Positions 35,233 through 47,146 are shown, counted from the first letter of the stretch. The stretch: DNA of 64,000 bases from Pseudomonas sp. IB20 (GCF_009707325.1 NZ_CP046103.1:3333610-3397609), one strand, 5' to 3'. The notes: generated by a model not told the origin, from the letters alone. Program-made: numbers and translations.

Positions 35233-36243
35233 TTACGCAAGGCTTTTTATCAACAACTGCGCCAGCTGCACCGCGTTGAGTGCCGCCCCCTTGCGTACGT
35301 TATCTGACGTCAGCCACAGATTTAGTTCCGCCGGGTCGTCCACGCCCGCACGCACCCGGCCGACGTAGACTACATCCTGGCCGACCGCATCCCCAACCGG
35401 CGTAGGGTAGTCGCCCTCTTCCACCAGCTCGATACCTGGCGCCGCCTCAAGTGCGCGGTTGACCGCCGCAAGGTCGACCGGCGCGCCCAACTGCAATGAC
35501 ACTGTCAGGCTATCGCCAAAAAACACCGGGGCTTGAACGCAAGTTGCGGAAATCTTTAGCAAAGGAGTTTCCAGCACTGCGCGCAGCTCGTGCACGAGAC
35601 GTTTCTCCAGGGCTGTATGCCCCTGGGCGTCTGGCGTGCCGACTTGTGCCAGCAGGTTGAAGGCCATCTGCCGATCAAAGAACTTGGGCTCCAGCGGGCG
35701 TACGTTTAACAGTTCGGCGGTCTGCCGGGCCAGTTCACTGACAGCCTCGCGACCCTGGGTGGATACGGCCAGGTTGGCAGTGACGCTGACGCGTTGGATG
35801 TCCAGCAACCCGCGCAACGGCGCGAGGACGACGGCCAGGTTGGTAGCGGATGGGCTTGGGCTGCCGAGTTGGAAGGGCTTTTTCAAACCTTTGAGGATAT
35901 GCGCATTGGCTTCCGGCACCACTTGAGGCGCCTGATCGGCCGGCAAAGCGCCGGACAGGTCGATCACCGAGCAACCGGCAGCGATGGCGCGCGGGGCGAA
36001 ACTCTGGGTTACCGCCGGGCCTGCCGCGAAGAAGGCCAACTGCGCTTTTTTGAAGTCGAACTCATCGACTTCCTTGACCCGCACGTTCTTGCCGCGAAAC
36101 GGCACTGATGCACCGGCCGAGTTACTGCCCGCCAGCAGATACAGGGTGCCTACCGGGAAATCCAGTTCTTCGAGAATCTGCACCAGGGTTTCGCCAACGG
36201 TTCCGGTGGCGCCGATCACGGCGATTTCAAAGGTCTGGGTCAT
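35233..36243 (-). CDS. Asd-like protein Usg (catalytic Cys absent)
   Basis: A 336-residue paralogue of aspartate-semialdehyde dehydrogenase. It has the nucleotide fold FEIAVIGATGTVGETLVQILEEL and the C-terminal Asd dimer domain, but where real Asd has N-C-x-T the sequence reads GSPSPSATNLAVVLAPL, so the active-site Cys is missing. Such proteins lie beside asd or truA in gamma-proteobacteria (Usg) and have no known activity. ATG 36243 (MTQTFE) is preferred over 36261. Confidence 0.88.
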   Translation of the reverse strand: MTQTFEIAVIGATGTVGETLVQILEELDFPVGTLYLLAGSNSAGASVPFRGKNVRVKEVDEFDFKKAQLAFFAAGPAVTQSFAPRAIAAGCSVIDLSGALPADQAPQVVPEANAHILKGLKKPFQLGSPSPSATNLAVVLAPLRGLLDIQRVSVTANLAVSTQGREAVSELARQTAELLNVRPLEPKFFDRQMAFNLLAQVGTPDAQGHTALEKRLVHELRAVLETPLLKISATCVQAPVFFGDSLTVSLQLGAPVDLAAVNRALEAAPGIELVEEGDYPTPVGDAVGQDVVYVGRVRAGVDDPAELNLWLTSDNVRKGAALNAVQLAQLLIKSLA

Positions 36244-36386
36244 GGTGGCTGCCTCGGGCATTGCGGGGGGAGCGGCACTTTAACGGGTGGTTGGGAGTGA
36301 GGCAATTAACCTGGTTTTTGTGGTGGGGCTGATGGCCTCATCGCGGCATAGGTATCTACCCCTTGAATGTATTCACAAATCAAAAT

Positions 36387-36409
36387 GTGGGAGCGGGCTT
36401 GCCCGCGAT
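36387..36409. repeat. single REP palindrome
   Basis: GTGGGAGCGGGCTTGCCCGC plus GAT, a lone copy of the REP arm, 70 bases from the asd stop. GCGGGCTTGCCCGC is itself a hairpin. Confidence 0.8.
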
Positions 36410-36427
36410 GAGGGCCTCAAGGGCAAC

Positions 36428-36463
36428 AAAAAACCCGCGCCTTTCACCAGTCGCGGGTTTTTC
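36428..36463 (-). terminator. terminator after asd
   Basis: AAACCCGCG / CGCGGGTTT with a 12-base loop; flanking A and T runs on either side allow function in both directions. It lies 17 bases past the asd stop on the minus strand. Confidence 0.85.
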
Positions 36464-36479
36464 GTACAGCATTAAGCGA

Positions 36480-37592
36480 TCAACGCTCCAGCAAAATCCG
36501 CAGCATACGACGCAGCGGTTCAGCCGCGCCCCACAGCAGTTGGTCACCAACAGTGAACGCGCCCAGGTACTGAGTCCCCATGTTCAGCTTACGCAGACGG
36601 CCGACCGGTACATTCAGGGTGCCGGTAACCTTGGTTGGGCTCAGCTCCTGCATGCTGATGTCACGGTTGTTCGGCACCAGTTTGACCCAAGGGTTGTGCT
36701 GGCTGATCAACCCTTCGATATCGGCGATCGGCACGTCTTTGTTCAGCTTGATGGTCAGCGCCTGGCTGTGGCAGCGCATGGCGCCGATGCGCACGCAAAT
36801 GCCGTCCACCGGGATCGGGCTCTTGAAGCGACCGAGGATCTTGTTGGTCTCAGCCTGGGCCTTCCACTCTTCGCGGCTCTGGCCGTTCGGCAGCTCTTTG
36901 TCGATCCACGGGATCAGGCTACCGGCCAATGGCACGCCGAAGTTCTCGGTCGGGTAGGCATCGCTGCGCATGGCTTCGGCCACACGACGGTCGATGTCGA
37001 GGATCGCACTGGCAGGGTCCGCCAGTTGATCGGCGACGGCTGCGTGGGTCGCGCCCATCTGCTTGATCAGTTCACGCATGTTCTGCGCGCCGGCGCCGGA
37101 GGCTGCCTGATAGGTCATGGCGCTCATCCACTCGACCAGACCGGCTTCGAACAAGCCGCCCAGGCCCATCAGCATCAGGCTGACGGTGCAGTTGCCGCCC
37201 ACGTAGTTCTTGGTGCCGGCGTCCAACTGTTGGTCGATGACCCTGCGGTTCACCGGGTCGAGGATGATCACCGCGTCGTCCTGCATGCGCAGGCTCGAGG
37301 CGGCGTCGATCCAGTAACCCTGCCAGCCGGCTTCACGCAGCTTGGGGAAGACTTCGCTGGTGTAGTCGCCACCCTGGCAGGTCAGAATCACGTCGAGGGT
37401 TTTCAGCTCTTCAATGCTGTAGGCGTCCTTGAGCGGAGCAATATCCTTGCCCACGGACGGCCCTTGGCCACCTACGTTCGAAGTGGTGAAAAACACCGGC
37501 TCAATAAGATCGAAATCCTGCTCTTCCAGCATCCGCTGCATGAGCACGGAACCGACCATACCGCGCCAACCGATCAGACCTACACGTTTCAT
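36480..37592 (-). CDS. asd: aspartate-semialdehyde dehydrogenase
   Basis: Reduces aspartyl phosphate to the semialdehyde for lysine, methionine, threonine and diaminopimelate. The 370-residue protein starts [21 protein letters not shown], has catalytic Cys in [19 protein letters not shown], the [18 protein letters not shown] loop and His in [16 protein letters not shown]. Of the gram-negative AsdA type. Confidence 0.97.
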   Translation of the reverse strand: MKRVGLIGWRGMVGSVLMQRMLEEQDFDLIEPVFFTTSNVGGQGPSVGKDIAPLKDAYSIEELKTLDVILTCQGGDYTSEVFPKLREAGWQGYWIDAASSLRMQDDAVIILDPVNRRVIDQQLDAGTKNYVGGNCTVSLMLMGLGGLFEAGLVEWMSAMTYQAASGAGAQNMRELIKQMGATHAAVADQLADPASAILDIDRRVAEAMRSDAYPTENFGVPLAGSLIPWIDKELPNGQSREEWKAQAETNKILGRFKSPIPVDGICVRIGAMRCHSQALTIKLNKDVPIADIEGLISQHNPWVKLVPNNRDISMQELSPTKVTGTLNVPVGRLRKLNMGTQYLGAFTVGDQLLWGAAEPLRRMLRILLER

Positions 37593-37656
37593 CGCAACTA
37601 CACCTTGTTAAAAAGTGGGCCGCCTTGCAGCAACAACTGCAAGCGGGCCGGAGAGA

Positions 37657-38739
<1,083 letters not shown>

Positions 38740-38791
38740 GCGTTCCTCATTTCATCAAGCGACCCGCCCGCAGGCAGGTCGGGAAAATTAA

Positions 38792-39556
38792 TCAGCGTTC
38801 GGCAAAGACCACCAGCACGTCGGTGCTGAAGGTGCCGTCGGCTTGAATCTCGTAGTAATCGCGTACTTCCTGGCCCATCGCCTTTTGCAGCTCAAGGATT
38901 GCAGCACGCAATACCTCTGGCGTGCGCATGCGCTCGACCCACGAGGTGTATTCCAGGCGCAAACGCTGACGGCTGCTGTTGCGCACGTGCAGGCCGGCCT
39001 CGCTGAGCTGGCGCATCCACTCGCCGGCGGAATAATCGCGCACGTGGCTGGTGTCGCGCAGCACTTCGACGGTTTGCAGGTAAGTGTCCAACAGCGGGCT
39101 GCCCGGTGACAAGACATCCACAAATGCCGCCACACCGCCCGGCTTGAGTACTCGACGGACTTCACGCAGCGCCAGGCCCAGGTCGCTCCAGTGGTGGGCT
39201 GAGTAACGGCTGAACACGAAGTCGAACTCGCCATCGGCGAACGGCAAGCGTTCGGCGGCGCCGTGCACGGTGCGGATGTTGTCCAGCCCACGGTCTTTTG
39301 AAGCGGCCGCGACCACGTCGAGCATCTGCTGGGAAAGGTCGTAGGCCACCACTTCTTTCACCAGCGGTGCCACATGAAAACTCACATGCCCGGCACCGCA
39401 ACCCAAATCCAGCAGGCGTGCCGCACCGGCCCCGGCCAGTTCGGCCTGCAGCAGCGCGAATTCGGTGCCTTGGGCGTGCACGGCACTGCTCAGGTAAGCC
39501 GAGGCTTGCTCGCCGAATTGTTTTTGCACGACTTGGGTGTGGGCGGTGTTGGTCAT
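38792..39556 (-). CDS. class I SAM-dependent methyltransferase
   Basis: A 254-residue UbiE/BioC-like methyltransferase. Motif I is LLDLGCGAGHVSFHVAPL, post-I VAYDLSQQMLDVV, motif II HGAAERLPFADGEFDFVFSRYSAHHWSD and motif III LKPGGVAAFVD. The substrate is unknown. It is embedded between leuB and leuD, an arrangement conserved in Pseudomonas, but no link with leucine synthesis is evident. ATG 39556 follows AAGGAAG; an upstream frame includes REP DNA and is not used. Confidence 0.88.
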   Translation of the reverse strand: MTNTAHTQVVQKQFGEQASAYLSSAVHAQGTEFALLQAELAGAGAARLLDLGCGAGHVSFHVAPLVKEVVAYDLSQQMLDVVAAASKDRGLDNIRTVHGAAERLPFADGEFDFVFSRYSAHHWSDLGLALREVRRVLKPGGVAAFVDVLSPGSPLLDTYLQTVEVLRDTSHVRDYSAGEWMRQLSEAGLHVRNSSRQRLRLEYTSWVERMRTPEVLRAAILELQKAMGQEVRDYYEIQADGTFSTDVLVVFAER

Positions 39557-39596
39557 GGTGAGCTTCCTTGGGTTTTGTGGTGTTGGTACGGGCGCT

Positions 39597-39669
39597 ATCG
39601 CAGGCAAGCCAGCTCCCACAGTTGACCGTGTTCACAGGTCAACATGTGGGAGCCGGGCTTGCCCGCGAT
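39597..39669. repeat. REP pair between the methyltransferase and leuD
   Basis: Arms 39597-39619 and 39646-39669 are inverted copies of slightly different REP variants (AGCTGGCTTGCC and AGCCGGGCTTGCC). The inner part contains a further GTTGACC/GGTCAAC stem. Confidence 0.85.
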
Positions 39670-39693
39670 GGGGCCCGCACGGCCTACCGCAAA

Positions 39694-40338
39694 TCAGGCG
39701 TCGCGAAACAACCAAGGCTGGCTGGCCCGGTGCTTGGTTTCAAAGGCGGCAATCGCATCGCCGTCCTGCAAGGTCAGGCCGATATCGTCCAGGCCGTTGA
39801 TCAGGCAGTGCTTACGGAACGCGTCGACTTCAAAGTGGTACACCTTGCCGTCCGGACGGGTCACCGTCTGCGCTGCCAGGTCAACCGTGAGCTGGTAGCC
39901 CACATCGGCTTCGACTTGTTTGAACAGCTCGTCCACTTCGGCGTCGCTCAAGATGATCGGCAGCAAGCCGTTCTTGAAGCTGTTGTTGAAGAAGATGTCG
40001 GCGTAGCTCGGCGCGATGATGCTGCGAAAGCCGTATTCTTCCAGGGCCCACGGCGCGTGCTCACGGCTGGAGCCGCAGCCGAAGTTTTCCCGGGCCAGCA
40101 ACACGCTGGCGCCTTGGTAACGCTCGGCGTTGAGCACAAAATCCTTGTTCAACGGGCGCTTGGAGTTGTCCTGGTAGGCGTAGCCCACGTCCAGGTAGCG
40201 CCACTCGTCGAAGAGGTTTGGGCCGAAACCGGTGCGTTTGATCGACTTCAAGAACTGCTTGGGGATGATCTGGTCGGTGTCGACGTTGGCACGGTCCAAC
40301 GGCGCGACTAAACCTGTGTGTTGGGTAAAAGCTCTCAT
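39694..40338 (-). CDS. leuD: 3-isopropylmalate dehydratase small subunit
   Basis: Swivel subunit of isopropylmalate isomerase. The 214-residue protein has [71 protein letters not shown] and normal length. It follows leuC by 10 bp and forms the LeuCD heterodimer. Confidence 0.97.
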   Translation of the reverse strand: MRAFTQHTGLVAPLDRANVDTDQIIPKQFLKSIKRTGFGPNLFDEWRYLDVGYAYQDNSKRPLNKDFVLNAERYQGASVLLARENFGCGSSREHAPWALEEYGFRSIIAPSYADIFFNNSFKNGLLPIILSDAEVDELFKQVEADVGYQLTVDLAAQTVTRPDGKVYHFEVDAFRKHCLINGLDDIGLTLQDGDAIAAFETKHRASQPWLFRDA

Positions 40339-40348
40339 CGGGTTTTCC

Positions 40349-41767
40349 TCAGATCAATTCGCGAACGTCGATGAAACGACCGTTGACGGCAGCGGCAGCG
40401 GCCATGGCCGGGCTGACCAAGTGGGTACGCCCACCGGCGCCCTGACGCCCTTCGAAGTTACGGTTGGAGGTGGACGCGCAATGCTCGCCCGACTCCAAAC
40501 GGTCCGGGTTCATCGCCAGGCACATGGAGCAGCCCGGCTCGCGCCATTCAAAACCGGCTTCGAGGAAGATCTTGTCCAGGCCTTCGGCTTCGGCTTGAGC
40601 TTTGACCAACCCCGAACCTGGCACCACGATGGCTTGCTTAATGGTCGAGGCGACTTTGCGGCCCTTGGCGATCACCGCCGCAGCGCGCAAGTCTTCAATC
40701 CGCGAGTTGGTGCAGGAACCGATAAACACGCGATCCAACTGGATGTCGGTAATCGCCTGATTGGCTTTCAAGCCCATGTATTTCAAGGCGCGCTCGATGG
40801 AGCCACGCTTGACCAGGTCGGCTTCTTTGGCCGGGTCCGGCACGTTTTGATCAACGGCCAGAACCATCTCGGGCGAGGTGCCCCAGCTGACTTGCGGCTT
40901 GATCTGGGCAGCGTCGAGCTCGACCACGGTGTCAAACACCGCATCGGCGTCGGAGACCAAGTCTTTCCAGGCTTCGACGGCGGTATCCCAATCGGCGCCT
41001 TTCGGCGCGAATGGACGGCCCTTGACGTATTCAACGGTCTTTTCGTCCGCTGCTACCATGCCTACGCGGGCACCGGCTTCGATGGACATATTGCAGATGG
41101 TCATGCGGCCTTCAATAGACAGGTCGCGAATCGCGCTGCCGGCGAACTCGATGGCATGGCCGTTACCGCCGGCGGTGCCGATCTTGCCGATCACGGCGAG
41201 CACGATGTCTTTGGCGGTCACGCCGAAGGGCAGTTGGCCTTCGACCAACACCAACATGTTCTTCATCTTTTTGGCGACCAGGCACTGGGTGGCGAACACA
41301 TGCTCCACCTCGGAAGTGCCGATGCCATGGGCCAAGGCGCCGAACGCACCATGGGTGGAGGTGTGGGAGTCGCCGCAGACCACGGTCATGCCCGGCAAGG
41401 TCGCGCCCTGCTCCGGGCCGATCACGTGAACGATGCCTTGACGCACGTCATTCATCTTGAATTCGGTGATGCCATATTCATCGCAATAGTCGTCGAGGGT
41501 CTGCACCTGAAGGCGCGACACGGTGTCGACGATCGCGTCGATGCCGCCTTTACGCTCAGGCGTGGTCGGCACGTTGTGGTCCGGGGTGGCGATGATGGAG
41601 TCGACGCGCCAAGGCTTGCGCCCGGCCAGTCGCAGGCCTTCGAACGCTTGGGGCGAGGTCACTTCATGGATGATGTGACGGTCGATGTAGATCAGCGACG
41701 AGCCATCGTCGCGCCGTTTCACTTCATGGGAATCCCAAAGCTTGTCGTAAAGCGTTTTGCCGGCCAT
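40349..41767 (-). CDS. leuC: 3-isopropylmalate dehydratase large subunit
   Basis: Iron-sulfur subunit of isopropylmalate isomerase. The 472-residue aconitase-family protein has [50 protein letters not shown] (first cluster Cys) and [11 protein letters not shown] (second and third Cys). First gene of the leucine block; divergent from a LysR regulator. Confidence 0.97.
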   Translation of the reverse strand: MAGKTLYDKLWDSHEVKRRDDGSSLIYIDRHIIHEVTSPQAFEGLRLAGRKPWRVDSIIATPDHNVPTTPERKGGIDAIVDTVSRLQVQTLDDYCDEYGITEFKMNDVRQGIVHVIGPEQGATLPGMTVVCGDSHTSTHGAFGALAHGIGTSEVEHVFATQCLVAKKMKNMLVLVEGQLPFGVTAKDIVLAVIGKIGTAGGNGHAIEFAGSAIRDLSIEGRMTICNMSIEAGARVGMVAADEKTVEYVKGRPFAPKGADWDTAVEAWKDLVSDADAVFDTVVELDAAQIKPQVSWGTSPEMVLAVDQNVPDPAKEADLVKRGSIERALKYMGLKANQAITDIQLDRVFIGSCTNSRIEDLRAAAVIAKGRKVASTIKQAIVVPGSGLVKAQAEAEGLDKIFLEAGFEWREPGCSMCLAMNPDRLESGEHCASTSNRNFEGRQGAGGRTHLVSPAMAAAAAVNGRFIDVRELI

Positions 41768-41914
41768 CAGTCGGTCCTCATCATCGGTCTTTCTATGCCC
41801 CGGGTCTTGAGCGATTCAATAACCCTTTGGCTTGTGAGGCTGATGGTATGGCGCTACATTAAATAACTCAAATTCATATTTTTTATGCTTTGGATTACCA
41901 ACTGGAATACCACC
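41768..41914. promoter_or_regulatory. leuC / LysR divergent promoter region
   Basis: 147 bases between the two starts, AT-rich around 41860-41885 (AAATAACTCAAATTCATATT), where promoters and T-N11-A LysR sites are expected. No single site can be fixed. Confidence 0.4.
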
Positions 41915-42805
41915 ATGGACTTGGCCAACCTCAATGCCTTTATTGCCATCGCCGAGACCGGCAGCTTCTCCGGTGCAGGTGAACGCCTGCACCTGACACA
42001 ACCGGCCATCAGCAAGCGCATTGCCGGGCTGGAACAACAATTAAAGGTACGTTTATTCGACCGTCTGGGCCGTGAAGTCGGCCTGACCGAGGCCGGGCGC
42101 GCCCTGCTGCCACGTGCGTATCAGATCCTCAATGTGCTGGACGACACCCGCCGCGCCCTCACCAACCTGAGCGGCGAAGTCAGCGGTCGCCTGACATTGG
42201 CCACCAGCCATCACATCGGCCTGCATCGCCTGCCGCCGATCCTGCGCGCCTTTACGCGCGAGTACCCCAATGTGGCGCTGGATATTCAGTTCCTCGACTC
42301 GGAAGTGGCCTACGAGGAAATCCTCCACGGCCGCGCCGAAGTGGCAGTGATCACCTTGGCGCCCGACCCGCACAACCTGGTCCGCGCCACGCCGGTGTGG
42401 GACGACCCGCTGGATTTCGTGGTCGCGCCGGAACACAGCTTGACCGGCAATGGCACGGTCAACTTGGCCGATATTGCCAAGCACCCGGCGGTGTTCCCGG
42501 GCGGCAATACCTTTACCCACCATATTGTCAGGCGCTTGTTCGAAGCCCAGGGCCTGACGCCGAACATCGCGATGAGCACTAACTACTTGGAAACTATAAA
42601 AATGATGGTATCCATCGGCCTGGCCTGGAGCGTGTTGCCGCGCACCATGCTCGATGATCAGGTGGCAAGTATCGCTTTGCCGGGCATACAACTCAGTCGC
42701 CAGCTAGGCTATATCGTGCACACCGAAAGGACGCTGTCGAACGCTGCGCGGGCTTTCATGAGCCTACTGGATGCACAGGTCGATCTGCCAGCGATACCGG
42801 CATGA
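41915..42805 (+). CDS. LysR-family transcriptional regulator
   Basis: A 296-residue LysR regulator. The HTH is in NAFIAIAETGSFSGAGERLHLTQPAISKRIAGLEQQL, and the effector domain spans about 90-290 (GRLTLATSHHIGLHRLPPIL). ATG 41915 gives the usual LysR length; the frame is open to 41885. Divergent from leuC, so leucine-pathway control is a fair guess, with isopropylmalate or a branched-chain intermediate as possible signal. Confidence 0.9.
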   Translation: MDLANLNAFIAIAETGSFSGAGERLHLTQPAISKRIAGLEQQLKVRLFDRLGREVGLTEAGRALLPRAYQILNVLDDTRRALTNLSGEVSGRLTLATSHHIGLHRLPPILRAFTREYPNVALDIQFLDSEVAYEEILHGRAEVAVITLAPDPHNLVRATPVWDDPLDFVVAPEHSLTGNGTVNLADIAKHPAVFPGGNTFTHHIVRRLFEAQGLTPNIAMSTNYLETIKMMVSIGLAWSVLPRTMLDDQVASIALPGIQLSRQLGYIVHTERTLSNAARAFMSLLDAQVDLPAIPA

Positions 42806-42871
42806 AGCTGTGCGGCCTCAAGGTCTGATTAAAGCCGCGCCGAACGCCCATTGAGCCAAGGCCCATTGATA

Positions 42872-45800
42872 ATGCGCAACCCCGTCGATTCCGTGCCACC
42901 CCTGCCCCGTATTTACGCCTTGGACCCTCAAGAGGCGGAACAAAGCTGGGACAGCGCCCCGCAATTGCTGGCAGCCCTCAATGCTGCCCGCCTGGGCGCG
43001 TGGTGGTGGGAAATCGATACCGGGCGGATAAGTTGGTCACGCGGCACCCAAGCGCTGTTCGGTTTCGACCCCCGCCAACCTTTACCCACCGACCTGGACT
43101 ACTTGGACCTGCTGGCACCGTCAGATCGTGCGCGAGTGGTGCGGGCCTTTCACGCCGTGCTGGCGGGCGAGCCGTTCGAGCAAGCCACGCACCACCACAT
43201 CCAATGGCCGGACGGCAGCCATCATTGGCTGGAAATCAATGGCAGCCTGGCACCGGACAAGACCGGTCGGCGCCGCATGATCGGGGTGATCCGCGAAACC
43301 ACCCGCCAGCGCGAGCGCGAGCACGCCCTCAGCCACTCGGAAAAACGCTTCGCCACGTTGTTTCACCTGTGCCCCAATATGGTTCTACTGACGCGCCAAT
43401 CTGATGGCCGGATCAGCGAAGCCAACCAGTATTTCGAGATGCTCTTCGGCTGGTCAGTGGCCGATGTCATCGGCCGCACCACCCTGGACCTCGGGCTGTG
43501 GCGCGACCCCGAACAGCGCGCGCTGCTGGTCAAGGCCACCCAGCGCAAGGGCGAGCCGATCACCATGGAGGTGCAGTTCTGCGCCAGTAACGGCCAGATT
43601 CACGATGGCACCCTCAGCGCGCAGAAAGTCGAGCTGGAGGGCGAGGCCTACCTGATCAGCACGTTCCTCGACACCACCGAACGTAAAAACGCCGAGCAAG
43701 CCTTGAAAGACAGCCAGGAACGCCTCGACCTGGCCCTGAACTCGGCGCAACTGGGCACCTGGGACTGGCACATCCCCACGGGCATGCTCTACGGCTCGGC
43801 CCGCGCCGCCCAACTGCATGGCCTGCCGCCGGAGCAATTCCACGAATCCTTCGACGCGTTTTTTGAGGGCATGTCCGATGAAGATCGCGAGGGCATGCGC
43901 AACGCCTATCGCAGCTTGCGTGAAGGCTCGGACGGTAACTACCAGTTGACCTACCGCGTGCTGACGGAATGCGGCAGCCCTCGCTACCTGGAAAGCCGCG
44001 CGCGCCTGTATCGTGACGAGGCCGGCAAACCTCTGCGCATGGCCGGCACCTTGCTCGACATCACCGACCAAGTGGAACGCGAACAGCGGATCACCGCGTC
44101 CGAAGAGAAATTCGCCAGCCTGTTCCAGGCCAGCCCCGACCCCATCTGCGTCACCTGCCTGGACGGCGGCACCTTTATCGAAATCAACCCGGCCTTTACC
44201 CAGACCTTTGGCTGGAGCGCCGCCGAGGTCATCAACAAGAGCGCCGAGCAGATCGGTTTATGGGACGACTCCAGCAAACGCCTGCAACGTATCGAACAGG
44301 TGATTCGCGAGCAGGCACTGAGCAACGTGGCCATCGTGGCGCGTCACAAAAACGGCCAGAGCCTGACCTGCATGATCTCTAGCCGCTTGATCAAGGTCGG
44401 CGACCAGCCATGCATCGTCACCACGCTTCGCGACATCACCCAACAGCAGCGCTCGGAGGCCGCGCTGAAGGCCAGTGAAGAGAAATTCGCCAAGGCCTTC
44501 CACTCCAGCCCCGACGCCATTTCTATCACCGAGCGCGACACCGGCCGATATGTGGAGGTCAACGACGGCTTCTGCCGCCTGACCGGTTATCGCGCCGAAG
44601 AGGCCATCGGCCTGACGCTGTACCAGATCGGCATCTGGGCCGATGAAAACCAGCGCACCGCGCTGTTGGCCGAGCTGCAGATCAAGGGCCGCATTCATCA
44701 CTTGGAAATGCTCTGGCACAACAAACGCGGCGAGTTGTTGGCCGTGGAGGTCTCGGTAGAGCCGATTACGCTGAATGAAACGCCGTGCCTGCTGCTGACC
44801 GCGCGAGACGTGAGCCTGCTGAAAAACGCCCAGGCGCAGATTCGCCACCTGGCTTATCACGACCCGTTGACCAACCTGCCCAACCGCGCCTTGCTGATGG
44901 ACCGCCTGAGCCAGCAAATCGCCCTGCTCAAACGCCATAACCTGCGCGGCGCCCTGTTGTTTCTCGACCTCGACCATTTCAAGCACATCAACGACTCCCT
45001 CGGCCATCCGGTGGGCGACACCGTGCTGAAAATCGTCACCGCGCGCCTGGAAGCCAGCGTGCGCATGGAGGACACGGTGGCGCGCCTGGGTGGCGATGAG
45101 TTTGTGGTGCTACTTAGCGGCCTGGACGGTACGCGGGCGCAAGTCAGCGCCCAGGTGCAGGAACTGGCCGACACCCTGCGCGAATTGCTCTCGGAACCGA
45201 TGTTTCTCGATGGCCAACGCTTGCAGGTCACGCCGAGCATTGGCGTGGCGCTGATCCCGGACCATGGCTCCACCCCGGCGGACCTGCTCAAACGCGCCGA
45301 CATTGCGCTCTATCGGGCCAAGGACTCGGGGCGTAACACCACGCAGATGTTTCACAACAGCATGCAAAAAACCGCCAGCGAGCGCCTGCGCATGGAGACC
45401 GACCTGCGCCTGGCGCTGTCGCGCGGTGAGTTCAGCGTGCATTACCAACCCCAGGTGGATGCGCGTGGCAACCGTATCATCGGCGCCGAAGCCTTGGTGC
45501 GCTGGCAGCACCCGCAACTGGGCGCGCAGTCACCCACGGAATTTATCAAGGTGCTGGAGGACAGCGGCCTGATCCTGGAAGTCGGCACCTGGATTCTTGA
45601 TGAAGCGTGCGGCGCATTCGCGCAGTTGATCGCCGAGGGCCTGGTGGACCCACTGAATTTCAGCTTGTGCGTGAATATCAGCCCCAGGCAGTTCCGCCAG
45701 AGCGACTTCGTGGAACGGGTGGAACACAGCCTCACACACCATAAGCTGCCCTATAACTTGCTGAAACTGGAGATCACCGAAGGCATTGTGATCCAGAACC

Positions 45801-46150
45801 TGGACGAAACCGTGGCTAAGATGCGCCGCCTTAAAAAGCTCGGCGTGAGTTTTGCTATGGATGATTTCGGCACCGGCTACTCGTCGCTGACCTACCTCAA
45901 GCGCCTGCCGGTGGATGCGCTGAAAATCGACCAGTCCTTTGTGCGCGATGCAACCCACGACCCCAACGACGCCGAAATCATCCGCGCCATTGTGGCCATG
46001 GCCCACAGTTTGAACCTGGAAGTGATTGCCGAAGGCGTGGAAACCCCGGAACAACTGGCGTTCCTGCAGAAGCTGGGCTGCCATTTGTACCAGGGCTATT
46101 TGCACAGTCGGCCACTGTCGATCGAGGGGTTCAGGCGCTTGCTGGGGTAA
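42872..46150 (+). CDS. multi-PAS GGDEF-EAL cyclic-di-GMP enzyme
   Basis: A 1092-residue cytosolic protein with about five PAS/PAC units (roughly residues 30-150, 155-280, 285-405, 410-535, 540-660), a GGDEF domain (about 665-830; YHDPLTNLPNRALLMDRL, intact active site RLGGDEFVVLLSG) and an EAL domain (about 845-1090; GAEALVRWQHP, loop 6 DDFGTGYSSLTYLKRLP, VIAEGVET). Both catalytic signatures are intact, so it may make and break cyclic-di-GMP. No membrane segment. ATG 42872 is preferred; a TTG at 42851 is in frame. It stands alone between the LysR gene and dusC. Confidence 0.93.
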   Translation: MRNPVDSVPPLPRIYALDPQEAEQSWDSAPQLLAALNAARLGAWWWEIDTGRISWSRGTQALFGFDPRQPLPTDLDYLDLLAPSDRARVVRAFHAVLAGEPFEQATHHHIQWPDGSHHWLEINGSLAPDKTGRRRMIGVIRETTRQREREHALSHSEKRFATLFHLCPNMVLLTRQSDGRISEANQYFEMLFGWSVADVIGRTTLDLGLWRDPEQRALLVKATQRKGEPITMEVQFCASNGQIHDGTLSAQKVELEGEAYLISTFLDTTERKNAEQALKDSQERLDLALNSAQLGTWDWHIPTGMLYGSARAAQLHGLPPEQFHESFDAFFEGMSDEDREGMRNAYRSLREGSDGNYQLTYRVLTECGSPRYLESRARLYRDEAGKPLRMAGTLLDITDQVEREQRITASEEKFASLFQASPDPICVTCLDGGTFIEINPAFTQTFGWSAAEVINKSAEQIGLWDDSSKRLQRIEQVIREQALSNVAIVARHKNGQSLTCMISSRLIKVGDQPCIVTTLRDITQQQRSEAALKASEEKFAKAFHSSPDAISITERDTGRYVEVNDGFCRLTGYRAEEAIGLTLYQIGIWADENQRTALLAELQIKGRIHHLEMLWHNKRGELLAVEVSVEPITLNETPCLLLTARDVSLLKNAQAQIRHLAYHDPLTNLPNRALLMDRLSQQIALLKRHNLRGALLFLDLDHFKHINDSLGHPVGDTVLKIVTARLEASVRMEDTVARLGGDEFVVLLSGLDGTRAQVSAQVQELADTLRELLSEPMFLDGQRLQVTPSIGVALIPDHGSTPADLLKRADIALYRAKDSGRNTTQMFHNSMQKTASERLRMETDLRLALSRGEFSVHYQPQVDARGNRIIGAEALVRWQHPQLGAQSPTEFIKVLEDSGLILEVGTWILDEACGAFAQLIAEGLVDPLNFSLCVNISPRQFRQSDFVERVEHSLTHHKLPYNLLKLEITEGIVIQNLDETVAKMRRLKKLGVSFAMDDFGTGYSSLTYLKRLPVDALKIDQSFVRDATHDPNDAEIIRAIVAMAHSLNLEVIAEGVETPEQLAFLQKLGCHLYQGYLHSRPLSIEGFRRLLG

Positions 46151-46186
46151 GCGTCACACCAGTTTCAATTAAGAAAACTTAACGCG

Positions 46187-47146
46187 TCAGACCGCGATGG
46201 GGTGCGGCATGCCGAGCAGACGGCTGACCTGCTCCAACTCGGTTTCCCGGCGCATCGCGGTAAACAGCTCCACCGCCTCGGGGTAATTGCGCGTCAGCAT
46301 CGCCAACCACTGCTTCAAACGGCCCGGCGCCTGCTTTTCCGTCAGTTGCGCCACCGATTGGCGCCAGAACTCGTGGAGCATCGGCTGCATCTGCGCCCAA
46401 GTCATTTCCACCACCTCTTCGCCCGCCCGCGCCGCCGCGATATGCCGCGCCAGGTCAGGGCGTGCCACCAGACCACGGCCGAGCATGATGTCTTCGACGC
46501 CACTGATTTCACGGCAGCGCCTCCAGTCTTCGACGCTCCAGATATCGCCATTGGCGAATACCGGCACCTTAACCACGTCCTGCACCCGTGGGATCCACTC
46601 CCAATGCGCCGGCGGCTTGTAGCCATCGGCCTTGGTGCGCGCATGCACCACGATGTGCGCTGCGCCGCCTTCGGCCAGGGCCGTGGCGCACACCAGCGCA
46701 CCGTCGGGGCTATCGAAGCCCAGGCGCATCTTGGCGGTCACCGGGATATGCGCCGGGACGGCACGCCGCACATGCTCGACGATCTGGTTAAGCAGCTCCG
46801 GTTCCTTGAGCAATACTGCGCCGCCACGGGACTTGTTGACGGTCTTGGCCGGGCAACCGAAGTTGAGGTCGATCACTTGTGACCCCAACTCACAAGCCAG
46901 CGCGGCGTTTTCCGCCAGGCACACCGGGTCGGAGCCCAGCAACTGCACGCGCAGCGGCACGCCCGCTGCGGTATGGGCACCGTGCAGCAGTTCCGGGGCG
47001 AGCTTGTGGAAATAGGCAGGGGTGAGCAGGCGGTCGTTGACGCGAATGAACTCGGTCACGCACCAGTCAATACCGCCCACGCGGGTCAGCACATCGCGCA
47101 GGATGTTGTCGACCAACCCCTCCATGGGCGCCAAAGCAATTTGCAT
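46187..47146 (-). CDS. dusC: tRNA-dihydrouridine(16) synthase
   Basis: Reduces U16 in tRNA with FMN and NADPH. The 319-residue TIM-barrel protein starts [21 protein letters not shown], has [21 protein letters not shown] with the catalytic Cys, [25 protein letters not shown] and the C-terminal helical recruitment domain. The DusC subfamily (MEGVxD start, [10 protein letters not shown]) distinguishes it from DusA/B. ATG 47146 is taken; GTG 47155 is a possible start. Confidence 0.93.
   Translation of the reverse strand: MQIALAPMEGLVDNILRDVLTRVGGIDWCVTEFIRVNDRLLTPAYFHKLAPELLHGAHTAAGVPLRVQLLGSDPVCLAENAALACELGSQVIDLNFGCPAKTVNKSRGGAVLLKEPELLNQIVEHVRRAVPAHIPVTAKMRLGFDSPDGALVCATALAEGGAAHIVVHARTKADGYKPPAHWEWIPRVQDVVKVPVFANGDIWSVEDWRRCREISGVEDIMLGRGLVARPDLARHIAAARAGEEVVEMTWAQMQPMLHEFWRQSVAQLTEKQAPGRLKQWLAMLTRNYPEAVELFTAMRRETELEQVSRLLGMPHPIAV

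Noticed and set aside
40232..41866. Plus-strand open frame of 544 codons
   Set aside because: Antisense of leuC and leuD, no domain, His/Gly-rich shadow.
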